Of a stretch of DNA of 64,000 nt, positions 19,915 through 30,662 are shown piece by piece (within the stretch, counting starts at the first letter, position 1; each line of letters opens with the position of its first letter). Source of the DNA: Clostridium sp. Ade.TY (lineage in GTDB: Bacteria > Bacillota > Clostridia > Clostridiales > Clostridiaceae). The stretch spans positions 1 through 64,000 of the forward strand of contig NZ_AVSV01000013.1 in NCBI RefSeq assembly GCF_000498355.1, read 5' to 3'. The notes beneath the pieces were generated by a model. That model did not search any database. It saw only the letters and a program-made list of their open reading frames with translations, and was not told the origin of the DNA. The translations under genes were made by a program, and so were the position numbers.

Positions 19915-19948
19915 CTAAAAGCCTCACATATTCATGTAAGGCTTTTAG
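19915..19948 (-). terminator. hairpin after prfA
   Basis: Inverted repeat CTAAAAGCCT (19915-19924) and AGGCTTTTAG (19939-19948) just after the prfA stop. The following minus-strand sequence is AT-rich without a clean U-tract, so termination may be partial and allow read-through into the next gene. Confidence 0.55.
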
Positions 19949-19953
19949 GAAAA

Positions 19954-21036
19954 TTACATTTCTGTATTTCCCATTTTCTTCATTTTTTCAGCTTGATCTG
20001 CAGTTATAAGTGCATTTATAACTTCATCAATGTCACCATTTAGGAATGTCTCTAATTTATATAAAGTTAATCCTATTCTGTGGTCTGTTATTCTTCCTTG
20101 TGGATAGTTGTAAGTTCTTATTCTTTCACTTCTATCTCCAGTACCAACTTGTGACTTTCTATCTTCAGCTATTCCTGCTGCTCTTTCAGCTTCTGCCATT
20201 TCATATAATCTAGCTCTTAATACTTTCATAGCTTTTTCTTTATTTTTAAGCTGTGATTTTTCATCTTGACATGAAATTACTATTCCTGTTGGTAAGTGAG
20301 TAAGTCTTACAGCTGAATCTGTTGTATTAACACACTGACCACCATTACCTGATGCTCTAAATACATCAAATTTTATATCTTTTTCATTTATTTCTACTTC
20401 TACATCATCAACTTCTGGAAGTACTGCAACTGTTGCTGTTGATGTATGAATTCTACCACTTGATTCTGTATCCGGAACTCTTTGTACTCTGTGTACTCCA
20501 CTTTCATACTTAAGTTTTGAATAAGCGCCATTACCTTTAATCATGAATACTACTTCTTTCATTCCGCCTATTCCTGTTTCATTTACACTCATAAGTTCAA
20601 CAGTCCATCTGTTGTTTTCAGCGTATCTTGTATACATTCTGAAAAGATTTGCTGCAAATAGTGCTGCTTCATCACCGCCGGCACCTGCTCTGATTTCAAC
20701 AAATACGTTTTTATCATCATTAGGGTCTTTTGGTAATAAAAGAATTTGAATTCTATTTTCTAATTCTTCTTCTTTTTCTTTAAGCTCATTTATTTCTTCA
20801 TTAAGCATTTCTTTCATTTCTTTGTCTGATTCCATTTCAAGCATCTCTTTGCTATCTTGTAAATCTTCAATTACTTGTTTGTATTCTTTATATGCTCCAA
20901 CTATGATTTCTAATTCAGCATGTTCTTTACATAGCTTTCTCCATTCATTTTGGTTTGCCATTATTGATGGATCACTAATTTTTACTGATAATTCATCATA
21001 CTTGTTCTCTATAAATGCTAATTTATCTAATAACAT
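19954..21036 (-). CDS. prfA: peptide chain release factor 1
   Basis: 360 residues. RF1 recognises UAA and UAG and triggers peptidyl-tRNA hydrolysis. The catalytic GGQ is in [19 protein letters not shown]; the Gln is the target of PrmC, encoded just upstream. The start is ATG 21036, 8 nt after GGAG; the in-frame GTG at 21045 overlaps that ribosome site. The downstream [17 protein letters not shown] segment is characteristic of RF1/RF2, and the N-terminal domain is of RF1 type. Confidence 0.98.
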   Translation of the reverse strand: MLLDKLAFIENKYDELSVKISDPSIMANQNEWRKLCKEHAELEIIVGAYKEYKQVIEDLQDSKEMLEMESDKEMKEMLNEEINELKEKEEELENRIQILLLPKDPNDDKNVFVEIRAGAGGDEAALFAANLFRMYTRYAENNRWTVELMSVNETGIGGMKEVVFMIKGNGAYSKLKYESGVHRVQRVPDTESSGRIHTSTATVAVLPEVDDVEVEINEKDIKFDVFRASGNGGQCVNTTDSAVRLTHLPTGIVISCQDEKSQLKNKEKAMKVLRARLYEMAEAERAAGIAEDRKSQVGTGDRSERIRTYNYPQGRITDHRIGLTLYKLETFLNGDIDEVINALITADQAEKMKKMGNTEM

Positions 21037-21088
21037 TCTTATCACTCCGTAATATCTATTTTCATATTTAATAATTATATCATATATA

Positions 21089-22861
21089 CTAATCTTTTTT
21101 CAATATAGGTAAATAGCCAATTACTACCCTATCTAATCCTGCTAAATCTTTTAAAACTTTAACACCTTTAAATTCTTTCTTAATCATAAGATTTTTTACA
21201 TCTTCTCCTTGATCATGGCCAATTTCAAAGGCTAATATACCTTTTCCTTTTAAAACTAAACTACTATCATCTATTATTTTTCTATAAAATATTAATCCGT
21301 CTTCTCCACCACTTAAAGCTGTATGAGGTTCATATCCTTTTACATCTTCCATTAAATTACTAATTTCTTCTTCCTTAATATATGGTGGATTCGAAACTAT
21401 AATATCATATTTTTTTCCTTGATTTATCACTTCAGTTAATAAATTACTCTTTATAAAATTCATTCTATCTTGTAATTTAAGCTTTTCTATATTCTTTTTA
21501 GTTACTTTCTCTGGTTTTTCAAAATAATCTATTGAATCTATCTTTACATTATTTCTATAATTTGCAATTGATATTCCAATAGCTCCACTTCCTGAACACA
21601 AATCACATATTTCTAAACTTTCATCATCTTCTATATTACTAAGTACTTCTTCTACTAATATTTCCGTATCTCCTCTTGGAATTAATACTCCTTCTTCTAC
21701 ATAAAGTTCTAATCCCATAAACTCACAAGTACATAAAATATATTTTATTGGCATCTTTTCTTTTCTTTTTTCTATTAACTCAAAATATTTTTTCTTCTTA
21801 TCATTATCTATTTTTTCATCACCATGAGTTAATATATATAATCTATCTTTACATATTATATGTCCAAGTAAAAGAGTTGCATCCAATCTTGCTGTATCTA
21901 TATTTACATTTGATAAAATTTTTGTTCCTTCATCTAACAATTCTAGTATTGTCATTTTTTCCTCCGGTAATCCTTCAGCCACTTGAAGTGCTCTTATTGC
22001 AACTTCTATTTGATCATCATCTGGCTCTTTTGTTGTTATCTTTTGAAGTTTTAATCCTGGTGCTGCAATAATTTTTGCAAACTTATTATCTGATTTTCCA
22101 AGCCATTTTATTAATTCATAAGTTACTCCTGAAACAACTGGAATTAATATTATTCTAATTATTAATCTTTCAAGAAAACTTCCCCAACCAGTAAATGCAA
22201 ATATAATTATACTAACAAACATTATTAAAAACAAAAAATTTGTTCCACACCTTGGATGAAATCTTGAATATTTCCTTACATTTTCAACCTTTAAGGGCTC
22301 GCCTGCTTCATAACAGAAAATAGTTTTATGCTCAGCTCCATGATATTGAAATAATCTATACATATCTTCCATTTTACTTACTAAAGTCATATATCCTAAA
22401 AGTATTGCTATTCTTATTGCAGCTTCAATTATATTAAGTCCTATACTTGGAACATTAAAATATTTAAATATAGAAGCAATTCCTGTAGGCAATGCTACAA
22501 ATAATAATAATGACATTATTATTGAAAAAATCATTACAAATGTCATTATTATATTATCAAGTTTGTCTCCAAACTTACTCTTAAGCCATTTTTCAAACTT
22601 AGGTGGTTCAGTATCTTCTTCAAAAAAAGATGCTGAATAATTTATTAGTTTTATTCCTTGAACCATTGAATCAATAAGAACAAATGCACCTCTTATAATA
22701 GGTATATTTAATATCTTATACCTTTTTGTAATAGGAACTACTTTATCAAACTTAACATCTATGTCTCCGTTATCTTTTCTAATTGCAGTAGCCATACCCT
22801 TACTACCTCTCATCATAACCCCTTCAATAACAGCTTGACCACCAACATCACATTTCTTCAA
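21089..22861 (-). CDS. prmC: YqhQ (DUF1385) - PrmC release-factor glutamine methyltransferase fusion
   Basis: One 590-residue frame containing two normally separate proteins. Residues 1 to about 300 are a full-length YqhQ/DUF1385 membrane protein ([17 protein letters not shown] start, transmembrane helices about 104-128, 142-162 and 207-245, [17 protein letters not shown] motif). Residues 303-590 are a complete PrmC: N-terminal helical domain, SAM-binding [14 protein letters not shown] and catalytic NPPY (SNPPYIKEE). PrmC methylates the GGQ glutamine of RF1, whose gene is next. A GGAGG stands 5 nt before the in-frame ATG of residue 303 (position 21955), so free PrmC can probably also be made. 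The fusion starts at TTG after AGGAGGGG. Confidence 0.9.
   Translation of the reverse strand: MKKCDVGGQAVIEGVMMRGSKGMATAIRKDNGDIDVKFDKVVPITKRYKILNIPIIRGAFVLIDSMVQGIKLINYSASFFEEDTEPPKFEKWLKSKFGDKLDNIIMTFVMIFSIIMSLLLFVALPTGIASIFKYFNVPSIGLNIIEAAIRIAILLGYMTLVSKMEDMYRLFQYHGAEHKTIFCYEAGEPLKVENVRKYSRFHPRCGTNFLFLIMFVSIIIFAFTGWGSFLERLIIRIILIPVVSGVTYELIKWLGKSDNKFAKIIAAPGLKLQKITTKEPDDDQIEVAIRALQVAEGLPEEKMTILELLDEGTKILSNVNIDTARLDATLLLGHIICKDRLYILTHGDEKIDNDKKKKYFELIEKRKEKMPIKYILCTCEFMGLELYVEEGVLIPRGDTEILVEEVLSNIEDDESLEICDLCSGSGAIGISIANYRNNVKIDSIDYFEKPEKVTKKNIEKLKLQDRMNFIKSNLLTEVINQGKKYDIIVSNPPYIKEEEISNLMEDVKGYEPHTALSGGEDGLIFYRKIIDDSSLVLKGKGILAFEIGHDQGEDVKNLMIKKEFKGVKVLKDLAGLDRVVIGYLPILKKD
21955..21969 (-). 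promoter_or_regulatory. internal ribosome-binding site for stand-alone PrmC
   Basis: Within the fusion frame, CCGGAGGAAAAA runs directly into ATG (start base 21955), an ideal Shine-Dalgarno with 5-nt spacing. The codons after it match the normal PrmC N terminus ([10 protein letters not shown]), so this looks like the original prmC start retained after loss of the yqhQ stop. Confidence 0.7.
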
Positions 22862-22872
22862 TATATCCCCTC

Positions 22873-23460
22873 CTATTTTTGGCTTTTATATTTGAAGTAA
22901 CATTGTCCACATAATGATTCATAAGTTACATCTCCCATATTATCTATAGCAACTTGCTCTCCTTCAAATACAAATCTGTCATTTATCTTTCTAGCATTTA
23001 AAATTGCTTTATTTCCACATTTACAAATAGTTTTCATTTCCTCAATGCTATGTGCTAAAAGTAATAACCTTTCACTACCCTCAAATCCATCCATTTTAAA
23101 ATCTGTTCTTAAACCATAACATATTATTGGTATATTTAAAGTTACTGCTAACTCAAATAATTGGTCTATTTGTTCTTTTTTTAAAAATTGAACTTCATCT
23201 ACTAAAATACAATCTAACTTTCCATATTCTTTTAAATTATTTTTTACTAATTTTAAAATATTTTCCTCTTTTTGAACTAAAATATCAACTTCTCTAACTA
23301 CTCCCAATCTTGAAATAAGTTTATTTCCACCTTTTTTATCTGTTGAAGGTTTCATTACAATAACTCTCATTCCTCTTTCTTCGTAGTTATGTGCAACTTG
23401 CATTAAATGCGTTGATTTTCCTGAGTTCATAGCACCATACCTAAAATATAATTTACTCAA
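22873..23460 (-). CDS. tdk: thymidine kinase
   Basis: 195-residue type II thymidine kinase, which phosphorylates thymidine in salvage. The P-loop GAMNSGKST is at residues 9-17, Walker B is LVDEVQFL, and the zinc site is given by CKCG and CGQCYF near the C terminus. The start appears to be TTG 23460, with AAGGAGAGG upstream. It overlaps neither neighbour and is followed 11 nt later by yqhQ-prmC. Confidence 0.97.
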   Translation of the reverse strand: MSKLYFRYGAMNSGKSTHLMQVAHNYEERGMRVIVMKPSTDKKGGNKLISRLGVVREVDILVQKEENILKLVKNNLKEYGKLDCILVDEVQFLKKEQIDQLFELAVTLNIPIICYGLRTDFKMDGFEGSERLLLLAHSIEEMKTICKCGNKAILNARKINDRFVFEGEQVAIDNMGDVTYESLCGQCYFKYKSQK

Positions 23461-23546
23461 TTTTTTCCTCTCCTTCTACATTACAGTTATTACGATTATA
23501 GCATTTCTGTCTCTTTATAAAAAGTTTTTTTTAATTTTGTCTTTTA

Positions 23547-23575
23547 TTGACTGCCATAAACTGATATGATATACT
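23547..23575 (+). promoter_or_regulatory. sigma-A promoter of rpmE
   Basis: TTGACT (23547-23552) and TATACT (23570-23575) are separated by exactly 17 nt on the plus strand, about 58 nt upstream of the rpmE start. Confidence 0.8.
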
Positions 23576-23632
23576 TTAGTGGTTATTTGTTGTGTTAATC
23601 ACAATGAAATTTTCTCAAAAGAGGTGAAAAAT

Positions 23633-23836
23633 ATGAAAAAAGGCATACATCCAGAATACCATCACGATGCAGTGGTTAAGTGTGCATGTGGAAATACTTT
23701 TACAACTGGTTCAGTTAAAGACGAACTTAAAGTAGAAATATGCTCTGAGTGCCATCCATTCTACACTGGTAAACAAAAAATTGTTGACGTTGGTGGTAGA
23801 GTTGATAAATTCAAGAAGAAATTCAACATTAAATAA
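23633..23836 (+). CDS. rpmE: 50S ribosomal protein L31 (zinc-binding type)
   Basis: 67 residues. The opening [19 protein letters not shown] and the ending [11 protein letters not shown] are typical. The zinc-type cysteines are all present (CACG and CSEC), so this is the C+ form rather than the zinc-free paralogue expressed under zinc starvation. The start is ATG 23633 behind GAGGTG; the track frame reaches 18 codons further without a ribosome site. It has its own promoter and terminator. Confidence 0.97.
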   Translation: MKKGIHPEYHHDAVVKCACGNTFTTGSVKDELKVEICSECHPFYTGKQKIVDVGGRVDKFKKKFNIK

Positions 23837-23844
23837 GAAACTTA

Positions 23845-23880
23845 GGGAAAGACTTTTGTCTTTCCCATTTTCTTTTTTTG
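23845..23880 (+). terminator. terminator of rpmE
   Basis: GGGAAAGAC (23845-23853), loop TTTT, GTCTTTCCC (23858-23866), then ATTTTCTTTTTTT. This is a canonical intrinsic terminator 8 nt after the stop codon. Confidence 0.93.
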
Positions 23881-23962
23881 AAATTTTATTTTAATTATTT
23901 TGAATTAATGATAGACTATATATGATTATAATTATAAATTTTAGATGAAGCGAGTGAATTAC

Positions 23963-25066
23963 ATGAAAAAAGTTCTTATATTAACCACTTCAACTGGACA
24001 GGGCCATAACCAAGCTGCAAAGTCACTTAGTGAATTATTTAAGAAAAATGACTTTAAATGTGTAAGTTATGACTTTTTAAGTAATAGTAGTAGATTTTTA
24101 ATAGAAGCTATTGTTGGTGGATATGAAATTTCCGCTATGAGTTTTCCAAGCATTTATGGATTTTTATATAAATTAACTAACAATAAGTATATAAATACAT
24201 TAACGCGTATCCCATTTTTTTTAGTAAAAAAACGTCTTCTAAATTTAATTAATTTAGAAAAACCTGATATTATAATCTCAACACATCCTTTAAGTATATG
24301 TATAATGGATAAATTAAAGGAAGAAGGTTTAAATATTCCTTTTATTTCTGTAGTAACTGATTTTAAAGCTCACTATACTTACATAGGACAAAATGTAGAT
24401 GCTTATATTACAGGAAGCGAATTTACTAAAAACTCTTTAATAGAAAAAGGAATTAAAAAAGATAGAATATACCCTTATGGTATTCCAATTAGAGAATCTT
24501 TTTTTGAGAAGGATGAAAATATTCCTAATATAAAAAATAATGACTTTTTCAACATTTTATTAATGAGTGGTAGCATGGGGCTAAAAAATATTTCATACGT
24601 TCTAACTGAACTACTAAAAAACAAACATAAGCTTAGAATAACTGTTGTTTGTGGTAATAATAAAAAATTAAAAGAAAATTTAACTAAAAATTGTTCTAAG
24701 GCATATGAAAATAAAAAATTACATATTCTTGGATTTTCAAACGATATCGCATCTTTCATGGAATATTCAGATGTATTAATTTCTAAACCAGGTGGACTTA
24801 CTGTTACAGAGTCTATTGTTAAAGACCTTCCACTAGTAATTCCTTTTGCAATACCAGGACAAGAAAAAGAAAACACTGAATTTTTAACTTCAGAAGGTTA
24901 TGCTATTGAAGCAAAAAAAATAGAAGACATAAATAAAATTATCGATTCTCTAATTGAGGATCCAAATAATTTAACTAAAATGAAAAATAATATTTCTAAG
25001 TTATCAAATACTTACTCTTTAACTTCAATAGTTAAATTAGCAAATGATTTATTAGAAAAGAACTAA
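23963..25066 (+). CDS. diacylglycerol glucosyltransferase, UgtP/MGDG-synthase family (GT28)
   Basis: 367 residues. The N-terminal LTTSTGQGHNQAAKSL is the glycine-rich acceptor-side motif of the MGDG-synthase/UgtP family. The nucleotide-sugar site near the C terminus (KPGGLTVTESIVKDLPLVIP) is the GT28 signature. It probably adds sugar from a UDP-donor to diacylglycerol at the membrane to make glycolipid, as anchor for cell-wall polymers. The donor and linkage are not determined. The start may be ATG 23963, whose protein begins as in the family, or ATG 23945; the ribosome site (GCGAGTGA) is weak. Confidence 0.85.
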   Translation: MKKVLILTTSTGQGHNQAAKSLSELFKKNDFKCVSYDFLSNSSRFLIEAIVGGYEISAMSFPSIYGFLYKLTNNKYINTLTRIPFFLVKKRLLNLINLEKPDIIISTHPLSICIMDKLKEEGLNIPFISVVTDFKAHYTYIGQNVDAYITGSEFTKNSLIEKGIKKDRIYPYGIPIRESFFEKDENIPNIKNNDFFNILLMSGSMGLKNISYVLTELLKNKHKLRITVVCGNNKKLKENLTKNCSKAYENKKLHILGFSNDIASFMEYSDVLISKPGGLTVTESIVKDLPLVIPFAIPGQEKENTEFLTSEGYAIEAKKIEDINKIIDSLIEDPNNLTKMKNNISKLSNTYSLTSIVKLANDLLEKN

Positions 25067-25093
25067 TATAAAGGAAACCTTTATATTAGTTCT
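25059..25093. terminator. bidirectional terminator between the glycosyltransferase and rho
   Basis: A perfect 16-bp inverted repeat (arms 25059-25074 and 25078-25093) around AAA overlaps the glycosyltransferase stop. A T-run follows on the plus strand, and rho converges from the other side. Confidence 0.88.
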
Positions 25094-25097
25094 TTTT

Positions 25098-26513
25098 TTA
25101 AATATTATTCTTTTCAAAATTTCTTATAAACTCTTCATTATCTTTAGTTCTTGATAATGCCTTTATAAGTTTTTCAGTAACGCTATCTACATTACCTTCA
25201 TTATACATTACTTTTCTTATTGCATATGCAACATCTTTTTCTTCATTTGTTAATAGTAAATCTTCTTTTCTTGTACCAGATTTATATATATCTATTGCGG
25301 GGAATATTCTTCTTTCTTGAAGTCTTCTATCTAAATGAACTTCCATATTTCCAGTTCCTTTAAACTCTTCAAATATCATATCATCCATTCTTGAACCTGT
25401 TTCAACTAATGAAGTTGCTAATATAGTTAAACTTCCGCCCTCTTCTATATTTCTAGCCGCTCCAAAGAACTTCTTAGGCATTATTAAAGCACCTGGATCA
25501 AGTCCACCAGTTAAAGTTCTTCCTGTTGGAGTTATTGTTAAGTTATAAGCTCTTGAAAGTCTTGTTAAACTATCTAAAAGTATAACTACATCTTGACCTT
25601 GTTCAACTCTTCTCTTACCATGTTCTAATACCATTTGAGATACTTTTTCATGATTTTGTGGTTCTTCATCAAATGTTGAATAAACAACTTCTCCATTTAT
25701 TGATCTTTGCATATCTGTAACTTCTTCTGGTCTTTCATCTATAAGAAGTACTATAAGTTTAATCTCTGGACAGTTCTTTGATATGTTTTGAGCTAATTTT
25801 TTTAAAAGTGTAGTTTTACCAGCTTTTGGTGGTGCAACTATCATTCCTCTTTGTCCTTTTCCTAATGGACAAATTATATCCATAAGTCTTGTTGAAAGGT
25901 CATTTTCTCCCTTTCTTTCAAGTCTAATTCTTTCTTTTGGATATATAGGAGTTAACTTTTCAAAAGGAATTCTTCCTATAGCCTTTTCTGGACTTTCATC
26001 ATTAACCTTATCTAAATATATTAATGCTTTAAATTTTTCTCCTTCTTTAGGCTCTCTAACTTTACCTTCAAGTTTATCACCTGTAGATAAATTAAATCTT
26101 CTTATTTGAGCAGGAGATACATAAACATCCTCGCTACTACTTAAGCAATTTTTCCCTCTTAAAAATCCAAAACTATTATTTTCTTGTATTTCTAATATTC
26201 CTGAAACTGTTTTTGCTTGATTAAAATTTCTATCTGTATTTGAATTATTAGTGTTATTGTTATTATTATTTGAATTATTATAACTTCTATTATTATTGTT
26301 TGAATTATTATTATAAGAATAATTTTCTCTAACTTTCGGAGCTATCTTTTCTTTTAATATAACTCCATCTTTTTCTATTGAATTTACATTATTTTTTAAT
26401 ATTTCTTCTATTAATTCGCTTTTTTTATACTTTGATATATTTTTTACTCCTAATTCTTTAGCAACTTCCTTAAGTTTTGCTAAAGTCATGCCTTCATAAA
26501 CTTCTTTTGTCAA
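25098..26513 (-). CDS. rho: transcription termination factor Rho with Asn-rich insert
   Basis: 471-residue hexameric RNA helicase that ends transcription. Domains: helical N-terminal (1-45), a disordered linker whose residues 64-98 contain 21 Asn, RNA-binding cold-shock fold (about 103-165), and the ATPase core with P-loop PPKAGKTTL, Walker [15 protein letters not shown]-loop [11 protein letters not shown] and R-loop TGGLDPGAL. The Asn-rich tract resembles the prion-like domain reported for Clostridium botulinum Rho. The start is probably TTG 26513 after GGAGGTG. A roughly 260-nt leader lies upstream. Confidence 0.97.
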   Translation of the reverse strand: MTKEVYEGMTLAKLKEVAKELGVKNISKYKKSELIEEILKNNVNSIEKDGVILKEKIAPKVRENYSYNNNSNNNNRSYNNSNNNNNNTNNSNTDRNFNQAKTVSGILEIQENNSFGFLRGKNCLSSSEDVYVSPAQIRRFNLSTGDKLEGKVREPKEGEKFKALIYLDKVNDESPEKAIGRIPFEKLTPIYPKERIRLERKGENDLSTRLMDIICPLGKGQRGMIVAPPKAGKTTLLKKLAQNISKNCPEIKLIVLLIDERPEEVTDMQRSINGEVVYSTFDEEPQNHEKVSQMVLEHGKRRVEQGQDVVILLDSLTRLSRAYNLTITPTGRTLTGGLDPGALIMPKKFFGAARNIEEGGSLTILATSLVETGSRMDDMIFEEFKGTGNMEVHLDRRLQERRIFPAIDIYKSGTRKEDLLLTNEEKDVAYAIRKVMYNEGNVDSVTEKLIKALSRTKDNEEFIRNFEKNNI

Positions 26514-26634
26514 AATGGCACCTCCATATTTTTAATTTATCTTAAGCCTAAATTTTATTTAATACCTATTTTATTTTTAAATATCATGACTTCAGATAAT
26601 TTAGCTAAATTTGTATAGATTAATATTAACCAAA

Positions 26635-26663
26635 CAAAAAAGCTTAACTTTATATAAACTAAG
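26635..26663 (-). terminator. terminator-like hairpin inside the rho leader
   Basis: On the minus strand CTTAG...TTAAG arms with a TTTATATAAA core (26643-26663) are followed by C and six U residues. This has intrinsic-terminator form, but the stem is AU-rich with a bulge and therefore weak. Confidence 0.4.
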
Positions 26664-26771
26664 TTTAGTGGAATTTTTAAGATAAGATTGCTAGATAAGA
26701 TTTATAACCTTAATTATCTTCTAATCCTATAACATTTTCAAGATACTACAATGATTAAAACTATTAATTAT

Positions 26772-26800
26772 TATATACAATCATCTATTATTATAGACAA
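26772..26800 (-). promoter_or_regulatory. candidate promoter of rho
   Basis: On the minus strand TTGTCT (26795-26800) and TATATA (26772-26777) stand 17 nt apart, about 260 nt upstream of the rho start. Confidence 0.5.
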
Positions 26801-26898
26801 AACTATTATATTTATTTTCTTACTTTATTTATATAATACTACTTATCATTTAAATATACAAAAGTTTGTTAAGCAAATTTCTTTTATTTTTTAAAAAA

Positions 26899-26932
26899 TA
26901 AAAGGGCATTCTTATTAAGAATACCCCTTTTT
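26899..26932 (-). terminator. terminator of pyrG
   Basis: Imperfect hairpin AAAAGGG-ATTCTTA / TAAGAAT-CCCCTTTT just after the pyrG stop, with flanking T runs on both strands. Confidence 0.8.
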
Positions 26933-26941
26933 TATAATATA

Positions 26942-28657
<1,716 letters not shown>

Positions 28658-28741
28658 TAATTTCGTCTGACAACATAGATAATATAGTATCACATTTATT
28701 TATTAATATCTAGTCATTTTTTATTTAAATTTTATTAACAT

Positions 28742-29035
28742 TTATATTTTAGTTTCAAACTTTCTTTCTAATTCAAAATATTTATCTCTAAACCTCTTGT
28801 TTATAAGCAATTTTTCTTCCGCTTTTCGGCAATTATAATTTATCCCTTTTCTTGTTTTTAAATTTAAAATTTCTTTTATTTTTTCTTCATTAAAATAATC
28901 ATACTTCCTCAAGAATAAAATTACTAAGTATCTCATTTCTTTTTCTTTAAGTATATAATTTAATTCCTCATTAGATAATTTTTTAGACTTACTTATTTTA
29001 TCTATAATTTCAAGATACTTTTCTCCACTTAACAT
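28742..29035 (-). CDS. small protein of unknown function, possible DNA-binding helix bundle
   Basis: 97 residues, highly charged and predicted all-helical; not recognised. The C-terminal half (LKTRKGINYNCRKAEEKL) has a faint resemblance to the DNA-contacting helix of DnaA domain IV, which is an impression only. A strong AAAGGAGGT precedes the ATG, which supports expression. It lies between ywiB (upstream) and pyrG (downstream), where Bacillus has rpoE near pyrG, but the sequence is not the acidic RNA polymerase delta subunit. Confidence 0.7.
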   Translation of the reverse strand: MLSGEKYLEIIDKISKSKKLSNEELNYILKEKEMRYLVILFLRKYDYFNEEKIKEILNLKTRKGINYNCRKAEEKLLINKRFRDKYFELERKFETKI

Positions 29036-29095
29036 CTATAACTACCTCCTTTTATAAATTATTCCCAATTTTTATACTTTTATATACAAAAATAA

Positions 29096-29125
29096 AAAAG
29101 ATGGTAGATTAGTCTACCATCTTTT
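29096..29125 (-). terminator. terminator of ywiB
   Basis: Perfect 13-bp inverted repeat AAAAGATGGTAGA / TCTACCATCTTTT around TTAG directly after the ywiB stop, followed on the minus strand by a U-rich sequence. Confidence 0.88.
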
Positions 29126-29127
29126 AA

Positions 29128-29541
29128 TTATGCATTTATATCTAATTTTAATTTAGTTTTTATAGGAGGTTGACCTGCAACTTGCATTTCATATTCTATA
29201 GTTACCTTACCACCGTCTTCTTTAAAATCTATTTCTAACTCTTTAGTATCAATAGATAATTCAAGCATACCATAAGGAGTATTATAAAGAGATACTGTTG
29301 ACTTATTTTTTTCAAAGTGCATTTTTGTACTTGTACTTCCTTCTCTTTCAAGCACAACATAATTTTCACCTATCCTAAGCTTAGTATCAGTTCCCTGCAT
29401 TCCTGATATTTCTGTTTCTTTATATAATGCAACAAACTCTTTGTCATCTATTTTTAAAGTACCTGGTGTAATAACTTCTATAAGTTCATCATTTTCCATA
29501 GTAGCATTACTTACTATTTTTATAACCGCTTTCTTCTCCAA
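29128..29541 (-). CDS. ywiB: DUF1934 protein (YwiB family)
   Basis: 137 residues, a predicted all-beta calycin-like barrel typical of YwiB/DUF1934. Features seen: alternating strands throughout, GTDTKLRIGENYVVLEREG and a closing QPPIKTKLKLDI. The function is unknown. The start is probably TTG 29541, 8 nt after AGGAGG. It directly follows the PP-loop gene with 13 nt between, so the two may share a transcript. Confidence 0.82.
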   Translation of the reverse strand: MEKKAVIKIVSNATMENDELIEVITPGTLKIDDKEFVALYKETEISGMQGTDTKLRIGENYVVLEREGSTSTKMHFEKNKSTVSLYNTPYGMLELSIDTKELEIDFKEDGGKVTIEYEMQVAGQPPIKTKLKLDINA

Positions 29542-29554
29542 AACTTATTCCTCC

Positions 29555-30544
29555 TTATTTTATTTGTATTATATATTTAAGTATTTCCTCTTCACTTGCT
29601 GGTTTAATATTTAATACACCTTCAAATTTACATCCAAATTTTCCATAAGATATTTCAACTTCATCTAAATCTTTTCCCTTGCAATATCTTCCTGTTATTT
29701 TAGCTGCTAAAACTTTATCATCTTCATTATATTTACCATGTATTATTATCATAGCTCCATTATGACTTGTTGGATAAAATACTAAATCTTCTTTTGTTAA
29801 AAGTGATTTTATTTCATCTCCTTCAACTTTAGTTCTTGTAGCTATGATAGTACAACCATTATCACTTACGAAATGTCTTCCATATCTTAATAATTCTATT
29901 TCTGTTGGAGTTGCATCACCATTTCTTTGAAGAGTTTCTTTTAATCTTAATGAATAATTTGGTTCTGTTAATCTACATCCTCCAGCTGGTGATGGATAAT
30001 CTTTTATTCCCCACTCTTCTGCAAGCTCCATTTGAATTTTTCTACTTCTTCCTGATATATTAAGAAGCTTTTCTCTATCTACTAATCCTGACTTTTCCAT
30101 TTCTGTTTCTTCAAGATTTTTTGCACATAAAGGTCTAAGTATTTTATCATCAAATCCTGACTCTTTTCTTACTTTGTTAAGTGCTTGTCTATTTTGAGAC
30201 ATTGGTCTTTGATTTAAAACTTCACCAGTTATTATAAAATCAGCATTAAACTGTTTTAATAATTCTCCTGAATATCTCATCATCATAGCATGACAGTCTA
30301 TACAAGGATTCATGTTTTTTCCCCAGCCATTTTTAGGGTCTTTAACCATCTCAAAATGCTCTTTTGAAAAGTCAACAACTTCTAATGGTATGTCTATTTG
30401 CTTAGTCATTCTTAATGCATTTTCTTCATTAAAGAAATATGACCTAAAACAAATTCCTATAACATCTATACCTTGATCTTTTATTAATTTTGCAGCTAAT
30501 ATACTATCTAATCCACCTGAAATCATCGCTAACGCTCTAGTCAT
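29555..30544 (-). CDS. PP-loop ATPase, MnmA/ThiI-like (probable tRNA-modifying)
   Basis: 329 residues. The N-terminal adenylating PP-loop is SGGLDS (residues 9-14). Conserved cysteines occur in NPCIDCH (near 80) and PAGGCRLT (near 183), consistent with sulfur-transfer or metal chemistry. The C-terminal third is a beta-rich domain. The family resembles MnmA and ThiI, and similar proteins are often annotated as tRNA thiouridylases, but length and motif spacing differ, so the substrate is unproven. ATG 30544 follows TAGGAGG. Confidence 0.7.
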   Translation of the reverse strand: MTRALAMISGGLDSILAAKLIKDQGIDVIGICFRSYFFNEENALRMTKQIDIPLEVVDFSKEHFEMVKDPKNGWGKNMNPCIDCHAMMMRYSGELLKQFNADFIITGEVLNQRPMSQNRQALNKVRKESGFDDKILRPLCAKNLEETEMEKSGLVDREKLLNISGRSRKIQMELAEEWGIKDYPSPAGGCRLTEPNYSLRLKETLQRNGDATPTEIELLRYGRHFVSDNGCTIIATRTKVEGDEIKSLLTKEDLVFYPTSHNGAMIIIHGKYNEDDKVLAAKITGRYCKGKDLDEVEISYGKFGCKFEGVLNIKPASEEEILKYIIQIK

Positions 30545-30662
30545 TAATTTTTTCCTCCTATATTGTACATAATCAAACTATATACTTTTCAATTCTTAAA
30601 TTGTTACAAATTATAGTTTATGATTGTTCTTTAGTTTTATCAAGTTAATTTTTAATCTAATA

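Larger units (their letters stand above)
26514..26898 (-). other. rho leader and intergenic region
   Basis: About 385 nt without a supportable gene. On the minus strand it contains a promoter-like pair at 26772-26800 and then a leader of roughly 250 nt before rho. Inside the leader is a hairpin with trailing U6 at 26635-26663. Nothing else recognisable was seen. Confidence 0.65.

Noticed and set aside
28742-29035. RNA polymerase delta subunit (rpoE) based on position near pyrG
   Set aside because: The protein lacks the acidic C-terminal tail and N-terminal fold motifs of RpoE.
29555-30544. Naming the PP-loop enzyme mnmA or thiI
   Set aside because: PP-loop and cysteines are similar, but length, the motif spacing and lack of a THUMP domain do not allow a definite name.
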